Assembly (NCBI RefSeq): GCF_003053725.1
Contig: NZ_QAYC01000001.1
Location: 496,001 to 560,000, forward strand
Direction of reading: 5' to 3'
DNA from: Rhodovulum kholense
Lineage (GTDB): Bacteria > Pseudomonadota > Alphaproteobacteria > Rhodobacterales > Rhodobacteraceae
Length of the DNA stretch: 64,000 nucleotides
Under the pieces are notes generated by a model. That model did no database searches and was not told the origin of the DNA. It saw only the letters and a list, made by a program, of their open reading frames with translations. Numbering within the stretch: the stretch's first letter is position 1; the number at the start of each line of letters is the position of its first letter. The translations under genes were made by a program, and so were the position numbers. Shown piece after piece: positions 45,133 to 55,183 of the stretch.

Positions 45133-45998
45133 CAAGACAGGACAGGACGACGCTGAAATCCTTCTTCCGCGACGGGGCACTGCCCACCGCGGAACATTAC
45201 CGCGACCTCATCGAATCCTGCGTCAACCAGACCGAGGACGGGTTCTCGAAGACCCCGGCCGACGGGCTGCAGCTGCATTCGGTCGGCAGCTCGCGCGCCG
45301 TGCTCAGCCTTTATGAGGGGCTCGGCACGCCCTATGCCTCCTGGGTGCTCGAACATGGCGAAACCCAGGGCCATCTGCATTTCCGCCAGGGGCTGGGGGT
45401 TGCGGGCAACACGCTGGACAGCGCCGCGGGCGGCTGGGTCACCGGCCCACCAGGGCTGACGCTGGGCCGGGACGGGCGGATCGGGATCAGCGAGGCCGCG
45501 CCCGAATGGCGGCTCGACCTGCGCGGCACGGCGCGGATGGACGGGCGGCTGGGGCGCGCGACCGAGGGCCTTGCGGACCCCGTCGCCGACGGAACCTGGC
45601 ACGACATCACCCGGCCGATGACCGGCTGTCAGGCCTTCGAGGTGATGGCGGGCGTCGGCGGCGAGGTCGGACAGGGCCATTACGCGCTGATCCACGCGGT
45701 CGCGATGAACGCCTTCCATCCCCGGAACGCGATCCTGAACTGGATGTTCGGACGCCGCCGGATCCGCGCCCAGACCGCAGTCTACGGGTCCTATGCCGAC
45801 CGGCTGCGGCTGCGCTGGCTTGCCACCGAGGAACGCCACCACTTCAAGCTGCAGATCCGCACCAATGCCGATTACGGTCAGGCCGAGGGCGCGCCGGTGC
45901 GGATCCGCTATCACCTGACGCGGCTCTGGTTCGATCCCTTGATGACCGGGTCGCGCGGCCCCGCCGGAGGGCCGGACCGCGAGGACGGGCTGTTGTGA
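45129..45998 (+). CDS. CIS fibre- or adaptor-like protein
   Basis: A 289-residue protein with a GTG start overlapping the upstream stop. The N-terminus TLKSFFRDGALPTAEHYRDLIESCVNQTEDGF is like the baseplate-attachment domain found at the start of some tail-fibre-type proteins. The C-terminal half (GCQAFEVMAGVGGEVGQGHYALIHAVAMNAF and YGSYADRLRLRWLATEERHHFKLQIRTNADYG) resembles a fibre-head-like fold. It could be the receptor-binding protein, since no larger fibre gene is seen in the locus. The call is by pattern and position, not by a firm family. Confidence 0.6.
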   Translation: MTRQDRTTLKSFFRDGALPTAEHYRDLIESCVNQTEDGFSKTPADGLQLHSVGSSRAVLSLYEGLGTPYASWVLEHGETQGHLHFRQGLGVAGNTLDSAAGGWVTGPPGLTLGRDGRIGISEAAPEWRLDLRGTARMDGRLGRATEGLADPVADGTWHDITRPMTGCQAFEVMAGVGGEVGQGHYALIHAVAMNAFHPRNAILNWMFGRRRIRAQTAVYGSYADRLRLRWLATEERHHFKLQIRTNADYGQAEGAPVRIRYHLTRLWFDPLMTGSRGPAGGPDREDGLL

Positions 45999-48130
45999 CC
46001 GAAGAGCTGCCGCCTCCGATCACCTTTGCGGCGCTGATGGCCGAGGCGACGCCCGCCGCGCAACGCGCCTCGGGCCGGATCTGGACCGATTACAACACCC
46101 ACGATCCGGGCGTGACCTTCCTCGAACAGACCGCCTTCGCGCTGACCGAGATCGCCTATCGCGCCGACCATCCGGTGCGCGATCACCTGACCGCCGCGCC
46201 CGAGGCCTTCGATCTTGACGCGCTGGCGCTTTTCGGGCCGCAGGAGGTGCTGCCGGGGCGGCCGGTGACCGCGCTCGACCTGGCGGCCTGCCTGTCCGCC
46301 CTGCCCGAGGTCGCCCGGGTCTTCGTGCGCCCGGCCGGGGCGCGCGGGCTTTACGAAATCGCCGTGCTGCCGGGCGAGGGCATCACCGCCGCCACGGCCA
46401 TCGACGCGGTCGCGGCCGCCTTCGACCGGATACGGCTGATCGGTACCGATACCCTGCCCGTCGCGCTGGCCGAGACGCGCTGGCTCGATCTGGCCGGGCG
46501 CATCAGCATCGGCCCGATGGCCAAGCCCGACGCCATCGCGGCCGAGGTCTATCACGTGGTCAATCTGGTGCTGAAGGGGCTCGACGCGACCGGCACCGGC
46601 GGGCGCCGGGGCGCGACGCGGGCCGATCTTTTCGACGATCCGGCAACGATCTGGCCGCCGGTGCAGGCCGAACCCGGCGACCCGGCGCGCCCCGATCTGG
46701 TGCTGGCCGCGCTGGAACGGATCGAGGGCATCGAGAATGTCCACGAGCTGCGCCTGATCGAGGCCACGCCCCATGACGACCGCAGGCTGGCCCGGCCCGG
46801 CATCGTCGCGGTGCACGAGGTCCGTCTGCCCGCAGGCGCCGCGCGTCTGGAACTGACGCTGGACGGCGCGCCGGTGCCGCTCGATCCGCATGGCATCGCC
46901 GAGGAATACGACCGCCTGACCGCCGCGCGGATCGCCGGGCAGGGCAACCGCCTCGACCCGCGCGATTTCGACGTGGCCTTTGCCGGGCGTCTGCGCGCGG
47001 CGGGGCGGTTGTCGGTCGATGCGACCCTGCCCGCCATCTACCGGATCCGGGGCGGCGAACGGATCGCCTCCTATCGCGGGATGATCGACGCGACGCTCGG
47101 GGCGATGGCCGCGCCGCTTTCAGCCCTGCCCGCCCGCTATGCCGCCCGCGCCGACACTGACCCCGAGGATGCGGTGGCACTGCGCGAACGGCGCGAGATG
47201 CTCGATTACCTCATTGCGCTGCAGGGCGACGAGATGCCCGACACCGCGCAGACCGGGCTGCATGCCTATCGCAGCGCGGCCGAGCGGCTGCGCTGGGACA
47301 TCGCCTGGCGCGAGGCCTATCTGGCCCGCCTGCCCGGGTTCGACTTTCACAAGGGCACTGCCCATCCCGAATTCGGGGCGGCGGCGCGGCTGGCGCATCT
47401 GTGCGATCTCTCGCCCTGGACCGGGCCGGTCGCGGCGCTGGCGGCGGCGGGCCTCACGCTCGACGCCGGGGTCGATGCCCCCGAGGCGACCGTGCCGCGC
47501 AGCGACCTGACCCTGCCCGATCCGGCGCATGACCTGTTTCTCACCCGCCGGTCGGCACCCGCACCGCTTGGCGCGTCCGATCTCGCCGCGCTCTCGCCCT
47601 GGATCGCCGAGGGGCGGCTCTCGCCCGCGCTCCTGCGCCGCGCCGCCTCTGCCGAAGCCTATCTGCTGACCCCGGGCGACGATCCCGCCGATGGCTGGCA
47701 GCTTCTGTTCGAGCCCGTCCCCGGCGCGCCCTTCCTCTATCGCTGCGCCACCGACTGCGACCGCGCCGCGCTCGACCGGCTCGGGACGCGTCTGTGCCGC
47801 GCCTGGCAGGATTTGAACCGCGCCTGCGAACAGCTTCTTCTAATCGAGGATATCCGGCTGCGCGGCAGCGGGCGCGGCTTTGCCGAGGCCAGCGTCTGGG
47901 CGCTGCTGCCGGGCTGGACCGCGCGCGGCACCGACCCGGCCTTTCGCCGCCATGTCGAGGACATGATCCTGCGTGTCGCGCCCGCCCATGTGCATGTCCG
48001 GCCGGTCTGGCTGGACGCCGATGCCCTGGCGGATCTGGCGCCGCGCATCGCCGCCTGGCGGGCGGGCATGGACGGCGCCGCGGCGGATCTGCGTGCGGCG
48101 CTGAGGCGGAACGGAGGGCCGCTGGAATGA
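45995..48130 (+). CDS. Second large baseplate wedge protein (Afp12-type)
   Basis: A 711-residue protein, GTG start overlapping the previous stop by 4 bp. The N-terminus ITFAALMAEATPAAQRASGRIWTDYNTHDPGVTFLEQTAFALTEIAYRADHPV is a strong pattern of CIS baseplate-J-like partner proteins; its Y-N-T-H-D-P-G-V motif is typical. The C-terminus contains ACEQLLLIEDIRLRGSGRGFAEASVWALLPGW and FRRHVEDMILRVAPAHVHVRPVWLD, also conserved in this class. It should pair with the giant J-like protein in the wedge. Confidence 0.8.
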   Translation: MTEELPPPITFAALMAEATPAAQRASGRIWTDYNTHDPGVTFLEQTAFALTEIAYRADHPVRDHLTAAPEAFDLDALALFGPQEVLPGRPVTALDLAACLSALPEVARVFVRPAGARGLYEIAVLPGEGITAATAIDAVAAAFDRIRLIGTDTLPVALAETRWLDLAGRISIGPMAKPDAIAAEVYHVVNLVLKGLDATGTGGRRGATRADLFDDPATIWPPVQAEPGDPARPDLVLAALERIEGIENVHELRLIEATPHDDRRLARPGIVAVHEVRLPAGAARLELTLDGAPVPLDPHGIAEEYDRLTAARIAGQGNRLDPRDFDVAFAGRLRAAGRLSVDATLPAIYRIRGGERIASYRGMIDATLGAMAAPLSALPARYAARADTDPEDAVALRERREMLDYLIALQGDEMPDTAQTGLHAYRSAAERLRWDIAWREAYLARLPGFDFHKGTAHPEFGAAARLAHLCDLSPWTGPVAALAAAGLTLDAGVDAPEATVPRSDLTLPDPAHDLFLTRRSAPAPLGASDLAALSPWIAEGRLSPALLRRAASAEAYLLTPGDDPADGWQLLFEPVPGAPFLYRCATDCDRAALDRLGTRLCRAWQDLNRACEQLLLIEDIRLRGSGRGFAEASVWALLPGWTARGTDPAFRRHVEDMILRVAPAHVHVRPVWLDADALADLAPRIAAWRAGMDGAAADLRAALRRNGGPLE

Positions 48131-51100
48131 CCGGGCAGCCCGCGCCCCATCCCCTGACCGAAGCCCCCCCGAACCGGATCGGGACGCTGGAATTCCGCTT
48201 CGATCTCGTGGACGGCCCGGGCCCGCTCGGCACGCCCGAACGGCTGCTGCTGGCGATCCGGGCCGAGTTGCTCGCCACTGTCGAGCATGTGCTTGCGGAC
48301 AGCGCCCACGCCCGCGCCGATCTGAGGCTCGAGACGGTCGAGATCGACCTCGGCGACTTCCCCGACCCGCCCGACTGGCCTGCCGTCAGGCGCCGTCTGG
48401 CCGAAACCCTCGCCGCCGCGCTGGCACCCCATCTCGGCCGCCCGCGGCCAGAGCCATCCCGGCCAGCGGCCTCCGCGCCGATCCCGGGCCCCTCCTTTCC
48501 CGGCACAGAGGGCCTGCGCGGGCCAGCCCCCTCGGCCACGATGCCCGAGCCCAAACCCGAACCCGAGAGGGTGCCGGCCTCCGCCCCCCCGACAGCGCCT
48601 TTGGCCGACCGACCCGGGGCCGCACCTGGGGCGCCGACCGATCCATACGCTCTGCCGGTCTTTCGGGCGGCATCCGTGCCGGCGGCGGCTACCCGGTTGA
48701 CCTCCGGCCCGGCGGCCCTGCCCGCTCAGCCGGACCGGCATGCGGCCGCCCCCTCTCTGCCCGCCGACAGCGCGCCCCGCGCCACGCCGCTCCCCCCGAC
48801 CGGCGCAGTCGCCCCCGAACCGCCCTCAGTCGCGCTGTCCGGAACCGGGCTTCCCGAGACCGGGTCTCTCGGCAGCACGGCCACCATCGGGCACAGCCCG
48901 TCATCCGGAAACCCGGCCGCCGCTGCCCCGCCTGCCGCCGTCGCCGATCCTGTCAGCGGCCCCGGGACCTCCTCCCTTTCAGGCCCCGCCCGGCCAGGGC
49001 CATCGGCGCCCGAAGCCGCACGCTCTTTGCGCAATGCCCTGGAGAGCGCCCCCGCCCCGGCCGCACCGAGCGCAGCCCGCGAAACTCCTCCCCTGGGGCC
49101 GAAGCCAGGGGCGGACCGGACGGCCGGCGCCCCGAGCGACCAGACCGGCAGCCCCGGCGACACCCGCCCGCACCCGCCCGGTTACGGCGGCACGGCCGTC
49201 CCCGCGCCGCCCGGCCTCGTGGTTCCGCGCGACCTTGCCGACCGGGCCTCGTCGGCTTCGGCCGACACCGCGCCGGTGCCGATGGCACAGACCGCCGTGC
49301 CCGACGACCTCTCCGGCACAGCCCCGCCCGCGCCGCAAGCTGACCCCGCCTCCGACGCGCGGACCGGACCCGGCCTGGCCCGCGCGCCCTCCGGCGCCCC
49401 GGCGCGACCAGCCTCTCCGGCGGCGCCCGAGTCGGAAACCCCCACGGCCATCCCACAGGAAGCGGGCGTTGCGCATCGCATGTCGGTGCCGGACGACACC
49501 GCTTCGGCCCGGTCCCTCGGGGATCACCCGACCGCAGGCGTCTCGGCTCTGACCGACGCGCTCTCGGCCCGCGCGCCGTCTGCGGTACAGACGCCGCCGG
49601 GCCCCTCCTCGGGCCGCCAAACACCAGACCTTCCGCCCACGGAACGCCCCGCGCATGACCGGCCCGACGCCACTGCGCGGCACGGCGTCCCCGAGCGCCA
49701 TCCGGCCTCACCGCAGCGGTCGCTGCAGGACGATGCAAACCGGCGCGACCCGACGCGACCGGTCGCCCCCGCGGCAGGATCTTCCCCGGAGCGCTCGATC
49801 GGGGACCCCGCGCCGCCGCAGACCGAAACCGCGGAAGGGTCTGCCCCCGGATCCGGCGCTCAGGAACTCGGCCAGGCTCGGCAGCCCGACCGCGCCCGGA
49901 CGACCGGCGAGGCCCGCGACCTGAAGGGCTCCGCCTTGCGTCAGGACCCCGATGAGGCCGACGGCACAGGCGCCGGACTGAAAACCGCGACGGCGGCGGG
50001 CGCGGGGCAACAGACCGATACCCCAGCCCCAACCGCGCGCTCCGACCCAGCGGCCCTGCCCCGCGAGGCATTGGGCGACGAACGGCCGAACCCGGCAGAC
50101 CGGTCTCGGCAAGGCCACCGGCCGGGCGGCGCAAGCGCATCGCAAACGCCTTCGCAATCGGGCCTCGCGGATGCCGTTTCAGATGCCCCGACAACGCCGA
50201 ACGACACCGCCTCCGCCGCCTCGGCCAAGCCCGGGATGGTCGGACGCCAGCGCGCGGCCCGGCGGCTGGTTCCGGCGCTTGGCGGCGAGAGCGCCCGCCT
50301 TCGGCCCTCGCCCGAAACCCTTGACCGCATCGCGGCGCAACTGAGGTCCGCCCCCCCGCCCGAGACCCTGGCCGCGCTGGCCTCCGGGGGCGCGGCCGCC
50401 CGCGCTGCGGCGCAGGCGCTCCGGCAGGCGACGATCGGCCGCCCTGGCGGGGCCGACCCGATTCTGGCGGGGCTCGCCCCGGACGACATTGCCCGGCTGA
50501 TCGCGGCGCTTCTGCCCAAGGGCGCGCAAGCCCTGTCGGAGGCGGTCGCGGCGCTGGACCGAACCGCGCGCGATCCGGTCTCGGCCCGGCGCGCCGTGGC
50601 GCAGGCCCTGCTTGAAACCCGGCCGGTCGATCTCGACGCCGCCCGTGCCCTCGCGCCGAAGGATCCCGGCGCCCGCGCCCTCGCCGACCTGTTGGCGCTG
50701 GCCGGCGCATCGCCAGGCCGTGTCACGCCCGCGCCGGCCCTGCCGGGCGACGGCACGCCCGGCGCTCCTGGCCGCGACCGTGCCGCGCAAACCGGCGAAG
50801 CTCCTGATGCGACCCGCGATGCTGCAAGTCCCGGCCAGCCGGCGGAAGATCGGTCCGGCGCGTCGGACAACGGAGCTTTTGCGGCGCCCCCGGCGCAGAC
50901 CGCCCCCCCCGAACGCAAGGCGGATGCCCCGGACGCAGGTCCCGAAACGCTTGGGTCCGGCCCCGCCGCAGAGGGTCCGCCTGCCGCGACGCCCAAAGTC
51001 GGGCCGCAAGGGCTCTCGGATCGCGCGGCGTCTAAGACCGGCTCTGCCGATGGTGGGCACGCGGCCGACCGCGCGACCCCTGCCGCGCATGCCGCACAGG

Positions 51101-53835
51101 CCGATCCGGCGGGACCACGGCCCGGCGAGCCCGGCGAGAAACCGGATGCCCCCGTGATCGGCGCGACGACCGACCCCGGCCCCCAGCCGGGCGAGGCGGC
51201 CGGCGACGGCACCGCGCCCGACGCCGGGATCCTGCGGGCTGCGGCCAGGAACCTGCGCGATCCGAAACCGACAGGCTCTGCGGAGGGGTCAGGGCGCGCG
51301 GCCGGAAACAGCCCGGACAAAGCCGCACTGCCCGGGCCGCGGTCTGCCGATGGCGGGCACACGGCCGATCGCGCGACCCCTGCCGCGCATGCCGCACAGG
51401 GCGATCCGGCGGGACCACGGCCCGGCGAGCCCGGCGAGAAACCGGATGCCCCCGTGACCGGCGCGACGACCGACCCCGGCCCCCAGCCGGGCGAGGCGGA
51501 CGGCGACGGCACCGCGCCCGACGCCGCGCCCGACGCCGGGATCCTGCGGGCTGCGGCCAGGAACCTGCGCGATCCGAAACCGACAGGCTCTGCGGAGGGG
51601 TCAGGGCGCGCGGCCGGAAACAGCCCGGACAAAGCCGCACTGCCCGGGCCGCGGTCTGCCGATGGCGGGCACACGGCCGATCGCGCGACCCCTGCCGCGC
51701 ATGCCGCACAGGGCGATCCGGCGGGACCACGGCCCGGCGAGCCCGGCGAGCAACCGGATGCCCCCGTGACCGGCGCGACGACCGGGCCCGACCCCCAGCC
51801 GGGTGGGTCGGCGCGGGCGGAGCCGGACAAGGCGGCCGGCGACGGCACCGCTCCCGACACCGGGATCCTGGGGGCTGCGGCCAGGAACCGGCGCGATGCG
51901 AAACCGACAGGCTCTGCGGAGGGGTCAGGGCGCGCGACCGGAAACGGCCCGGACAAAGGCGCACTGCCCGGGCCGCGGTCTGCCGAGGGCGGGCACGCGG
52001 CCGATCGCGCGATCCCTGCCGCGCATGCGGCACAGGCCGATCCGACGAAACAACGGCCCGGCGAGCCCGGCGAGAAACCGGATGCCCCCGTGACCGGCGC
52101 GACGACCGACCCCGCCCCCCAGCCGGGCGAGGCGGCCGGCGACGGCACCACTCCCGACGCCGGGTTCCTGGGGGCTGCGGCCAGGAACCGGCGCGATCCG
52201 AAACCGACAGGCTCTGCGAAGGAGGCGGGGCGCGCGACCGGAAACAGCCCGGACAAAGCCGCACCGCCCGGGCCGCAGAGTGACGCCGATGTCGCGGCGC
52301 GCGCGGGTCGATCGCGCGGCCCCGAGGGGAACGCACCCCGGCAGGATGCAGAGGGCAGCCCCGGGGCGGACCCGGCAACGCCGTCCGTTGGCGCGGCGCG
52401 CGACGGATGGTCCGGCCATCTGCTTGGGCACGATGCTCGGCCCTTGCCCGAGACGCGCGGCCTGGCGGGGCGCGGGGACCGGCCCGCGCCGGCAGGATCG
52501 GCCGGACATGCCACGGCGAAGGAGCGCCCGTCCGACGCCGCGCAACGACGCGCCTCCGGACCCCCGCCCGAGCGGAACGGCGTACCGGATCCGTCTCGGA
52601 TCGAAGCCCTCGCCGGGAGGGATCTCCCCGAGGCGCCCAAAGGCAAGCCTCTTGACGGACCCGCCGGTCCGTCCGTGCCGAGGACGGCCGAAACCGCTCG
52701 GCCGGATCCGGCGGCCGACCCCGGGACAGGCAAGACCGGACAGGCCCGCGCCGATGCAGAAAACGCCGCCCGGCCCGGGGCAGACGGCCCTGCGGATGGG
52801 CCGCCCGATCCGGCCCGCCCGTCCCGCGCCCATACCGACGCGGCCGATGCCGCCCCCGCGGCGACAGAGGCACCCGGACCAGCAGATGCGCCACCAGAGA
52901 CCGAAGCACGGGAGGCGGCACTGGCGGGACTTTACGAGGCGGCGCTTGGGGATGGGGCCTCGACGGTGCGCGGCATGCTGGACCAGATCGCCGGGGCGCT
53001 GCCCGTGGCCCTGACGTCCCCCCTGGACCGCGATGGGCTCGACGCCGCCAAGCTGGCCGCCGCGCTGGTCGCCGGTCCGGGGCCGGGCGCGCCCGGGCGG
53101 GCGGCCGAGGCCTTCCTTCAGGCCCTCTCCCCCGATGAGGCAGAGCGGGTCGTGCTGTTGCGCAGCCTCGCCGCCCGGCTGGGCTATGCCGCACCCGCGC
53201 CCGGACCGCAGGGCGCGCTGCGCCGCACCGCTCGGGCGGCGGTCGAGGATCTGCTGAAGGCCGCCGCGCCCGCCCCCGCACCGGCCCGCGCCGCGCCGCC
53301 GGTCGGGACCGCCTCCGAGGCGGCCACGCACAGCCTGACCGAGCGCGCCGGGCTCGTGCTGTTTCACCCCTATCTGCGGATGCTCTTCGACCGGCTCGGG
53401 CTGATCGAGGCCCGGCAGATCCGCGCCGATGGCCTGCCCCGCGCCGCTGCCGTGCTGGCCGCCCTGGCCGAGGCCCAGCCCGCACAGCGCCTGCCCGACC
53501 CGCTGGAACGGCTGCTGCTGGGGATGCCCGAGGGTGCCCGGCCCGAGCCTTGCCCCACGCTGGCCCCGGCCGAAACCGCGCTGATCGACAGCCTGCTCCG
53601 CAGCGTCATCGGGCAATGGACCCGGCTGGGCAAGACCTCGCCCGAGGGGCTGCGCGCCACCTTCATCCGCCGCCGTGGCCTGATCGGCACCGACGACCGC
53701 GGCGCACCCCGGCTGACGGTCGCGCCCGGACCCTTCGACATGCTGCTGGACGGGTTGCCCTGGGCGCTGGGACCGATCCGGCTGCCCTGGATGCCCGAGG
53801 CGCTGAGCGTGATCTGGAGAAACGCCGATGACTGA
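48127..53835 (+). CDS. CIS tape-measure-type protein with very long disordered insert (Afp14-type)
   Basis: A 1902-residue protein. The ends match CIS tape-measure proteins: the N-terminus NRIGTLEFRFDLVDGPGPLGTPERLLLAIRAEL with LRLETVEIDLGDF, and the C-terminal ~170 residues with LTERAGLVLFHPYLRMLFDRLGLIE, then KTSPEGLRATFIRRRGL and LDGLPWALGPIRLPWMPEALSVIW. The 1500 residues between are mostly Pro, Ala, Gly and Asp rich and look disordered, with four tandem repeats of about 100 residues at 973-1384. Afp14-class proteins set particle length with a helical region; here little of the insert looks helical. A helical section exists around residues 700-860. It overlaps both neighbours. Confidence 0.82.
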   Translation: MTGQPAPHPLTEAPPNRIGTLEFRFDLVDGPGPLGTPERLLLAIRAELLATVEHVLADSAHARADLRLETVEIDLGDFPDPPDWPAVRRRLAETLAAALAPHLGRPRPEPSRPAASAPIPGPSFPGTEGLRGPAPSATMPEPKPEPERVPASAPPTAPLADRPGAAPGAPTDPYALPVFRAASVPAAATRLTSGPAALPAQPDRHAAAPSLPADSAPRATPLPPTGAVAPEPPSVALSGTGLPETGSLGSTATIGHSPSSGNPAAAAPPAAVADPVSGPGTSSLSGPARPGPSAPEAARSLRNALESAPAPAAPSAARETPPLGPKPGADRTAGAPSDQTGSPGDTRPHPPGYGGTAVPAPPGLVVPRDLADRASSASADTAPVPMAQTAVPDDLSGTAPPAPQADPASDARTGPGLARAPSGAPARPASPAAPESETPTAIPQEAGVAHRMSVPDDTASARSLGDHPTAGVSALTDALSARAPSAVQTPPGPSSGRQTPDLPPTERPAHDRPDATARHGVPERHPASPQRSLQDDANRRDPTRPVAPAAGSSPERSIGDPAPPQTETAEGSAPGSGAQELGQARQPDRARTTGEARDLKGSALRQDPDEADGTGAGLKTATAAGAGQQTDTPAPTARSDPAALPREALGDERPNPADRSRQGHRPGGASASQTPSQSGLADAVSDAPTTPNDTASAASAKPGMVGRQRAARRLVPALGGESARLRPSPETLDRIAAQLRSAPPPETLAALASGGAAARAAAQALRQATIGRPGGADPILAGLAPDDIARLIAALLPKGAQALSEAVAALDRTARDPVSARRAVAQALLETRPVDLDAARALAPKDPGARALADLLALAGASPGRVTPAPALPGDGTPGAPGRDRAAQTGEAPDATRDAASPGQPAEDRSGASDNGAFAAPPAQTAPPERKADAPDAGPETLGSGPAAEGPPAATPKVGPQGLSDRAASKTGSADGGHAADRATPAAHAAQADPAGPRPGEPGEKPDAPVIGATTDPGPQPGEAAGDGTAPDAGILRAAARNLRDPKPTGSAEGSGRAAGNSPDKAALPGPRSADGGHTADRATPAAHAAQGDPAGPRPGEPGEKPDAPVTGATTDPGPQPGEADGDGTAPDAAPDAGILRAAARNLRDPKPTGSAEGSGRAAGNSPDKAALPGPRSADGGHTADRATPAAHAAQGDPAGPRPGEPGEQPDAPVTGATTGPDPQPGGSARAEPDKAAGDGTAPDTGILGAAARNRRDAKPTGSAEGSGRATGNGPDKGALPGPRSAEGGHAADRAIPAAHAAQADPTKQRPGEPGEKPDAPVTGATTDPAPQPGEAAGDGTTPDAGFLGAAARNRRDPKPTGSAKEAGRATGNSPDKAAPPGPQSDADVAARAGRSRGPEGNAPRQDAEGSPGADPATPSVGAARDGWSGHLLGHDARPLPETRGLAGRGDRPAPAGSAGHATAKERPSDAAQRRASGPPPERNGVPDPSRIEALAGRDLPEAPKGKPLDGPAGPSVPRTAETARPDPAADPGTGKTGQARADAENAARPGADGPADGPPDPARPSRAHTDAADAAPAATEAPGPADAPPETEAREAALAGLYEAALGDGASTVRGMLDQIAGALPVALTSPLDRDGLDAAKLAAALVAGPGPGAPGRAAEAFLQALSPDEAERVVLLRSLAARLGYAAPAPGPQGALRRTARAAVEDLLKAAAPAPAPARAAPPVGTASEAATHSLTERAGLVLFHPYLRMLFDRLGLIEARQIRADGLPRAAAVLAALAEAQPAQRLPDPLERLLLGMPEGARPEPCPTLAPAETALIDSLLRSVIGQWTRLGKTSPEGLRATFIRRRGLIGTDDRGAPRLTVAPGPFDMLLDGLPWALGPIRLPWMPEALSVIWRNADD
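51043..52278 (+). repeat. Four tandem ~300-bp repeats in the tape-measure gene
   Basis: Unit borders at 51043, 51343, 51655, 51979 and 52278, giving 300, 312, 324 and 300 bp. Each encodes ADGGHxADRATPAAHAAQ at its start and GNSPDKAALPGP at its end. Copies 1 and 2 are nearly identical; copy 2 has a 12-bp internal duplication (PDAAPDAG), copy 3 an added GGSARAEPDK stretch. All units keep the reading frame. Confidence 0.92.
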
Positions 53836-55183
53836 GCGCGCGACAGATCCCCATGCCGAGGCGCTGAAGGCCGAGCTGGGCTGGCTGGCCGACACCGTCA
53901 CCGCCCGGCTGACCCATTTCTTCGAAGGCACCGCCACGCCCTTCGCCCTGCCCGATCCGCCCGCGCTGCCCGGAGACTCGGCGCTGGCGCGGCTGATCGA
54001 CGGCGCGGGGCTCGACGCGCCTGCCCGGCTGGTTCTGGCGCTGGCGCTGGCGCCGCATCTGGCGCCCGCGACGCTCGATCCGTTCTTCGTCAAGAATTCG
54101 GCCATCGACCGGGTGTTCTCCGAATTCGGCGCGGCGCGGGGCGAGGCGCAGGCGGGCGGCCCGGGCTTTGCCCCAAGTGCCGTCACAGCCCTGTTCCTGC
54201 TGGGCGGGGCCGATGCCGCGGCGCGGATCTCGGCGATGGCGCTGTTCGCGCCCGACCACCCGCTGCGCGCGGCGGCCGGGCTGACCGTGGGCGCGGTCGC
54301 AGACCCCGGCGGCGCCACGCTTCTGTCGGGGCCGCTGACCCTGCCGCCGCACCGGGTGCTGACGCTGTGCGCCGGGCACCCGCCCCGGCCCGATTATGCG
54401 CCGGGCTTTCCGGCCAAGCGGCTGACCACCCGGCTTGACTGGGACGAGCTGATCCTGCCGCAGGGCGTCAAGCACAGCATCGAGCATCTGGTCGCCTGGT
54501 ACACCCATCGCGCCCTGATCCGCGAAGACTGGGGGCTGGCGCGCCGGGTCGGCGCCGGGTTCAAGGCGCTGTTCTACGGCCCCCCCGGCACCGGCAAGAC
54601 CTTGACGGCGGCGATGCTGGGCAAGCGCACCGGGCTCGATGTCTACCGGATCGACCTGTCGATGGTGGTCTCGAAATATATCGGCGAGACCGAAAAGAAC
54701 CTCGCCCAGGTCTTCGACATGGCCGAGATGAACGACTGGATCCTGTTCTTCGACGAGGCCGATGCGCTGTTCGGCACCCGTGGCCAGGGCGGATCGGCCA
54801 ATGACCGCTATGCCAATCAGGAAGTGGCCTATCTGCTGCAACGGATCGAGGACTGCCCCGGTCTGGTGATCCTGGCCACCAACCTGCGCAACAATATCGA
54901 CGACGCCTTCTTCCGCCGGTTCCAGACGGTGGTGGGCTTTCCCCGCCCCAATGCGGGGCTGCGCCGCGCGCTCTGGGCCAGCATACTGGAACGCGTACCG
55001 CTGGCGCCCGATGTCGATCTCGACGCGCTGGCGCAGGGCCACGAGATGGCGGGCGGGTCGATTACCAATGTGGTGCATCACGCCACGATCAGCGCGCTCC
55101 GGCGTGGCGCCGAGACGGTCAGCGCGCACGATCTCGCGCAGGCGATCTCGACCGAGATGCGCAAGGAAGGACGCACCGCATGA
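53828..55183 (+). CDS. AAA+ ATPase of CIS (Afp15-type)
   Basis: A 451-residue ATPase. Residues ~200-400 carry Walker A GPPGTGKT at 251-258, Walker B ILFFDEAD at 305-312, sensor ILATNLRNNID and arginine finger FFRRFQ. The segment LDWDELILPQGVKHSIEHLVAWYTHR before the P-loop is typical of CIS-associated ATPases. The N-terminal 190 residues are a distinct domain without a named fold. Afp15 is needed to assemble stable particles. The gene overlaps the tape-measure gene by 8 bp and the next by 4 bp. Confidence 0.92.
   Translation: MTERATDPHAEALKAELGWLADTVTARLTHFFEGTATPFALPDPPALPGDSALARLIDGAGLDAPARLVLALALAPHLAPATLDPFFVKNSAIDRVFSEFGAARGEAQAGGPGFAPSAVTALFLLGGADAAARISAMALFAPDHPLRAAAGLTVGAVADPGGATLLSGPLTLPPHRVLTLCAGHPPRPDYAPGFPAKRLTTRLDWDELILPQGVKHSIEHLVAWYTHRALIREDWGLARRVGAGFKALFYGPPGTGKTLTAAMLGKRTGLDVYRIDLSMVVSKYIGETEKNLAQVFDMAEMNDWILFFDEADALFGTRGQGGSANDRYANQEVAYLLQRIEDCPGLVILATNLRNNIDDAFFRRFQTVVGFPRPNAGLRRALWASILERVPLAPDVDLDALAQGHEMAGGSITNVVHHATISALRRGAETVSAHDLAQAISTEMRKEGRTA

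Noticed and set aside
40972-45180. A 1402-residue open frame on the minus strand opposite the baseplate J gene
   Set aside because: It is the complement of a real high-GC gene; it is rich in Arg, Gly and Pro with no motif, and the plus-strand protein has clear family features.
51043-52278. CRISPR array
   Set aside because: Repeats are ~300 bp, contiguous and coding, without spacers.
49941-52733. A 930-residue minus-strand frame opposite the tape-measure repeats
   Set aside because: Long because the repeat DNA lacks stops in several frames; the plus frame has the conserved CIS ends and the indels are consistent with it.
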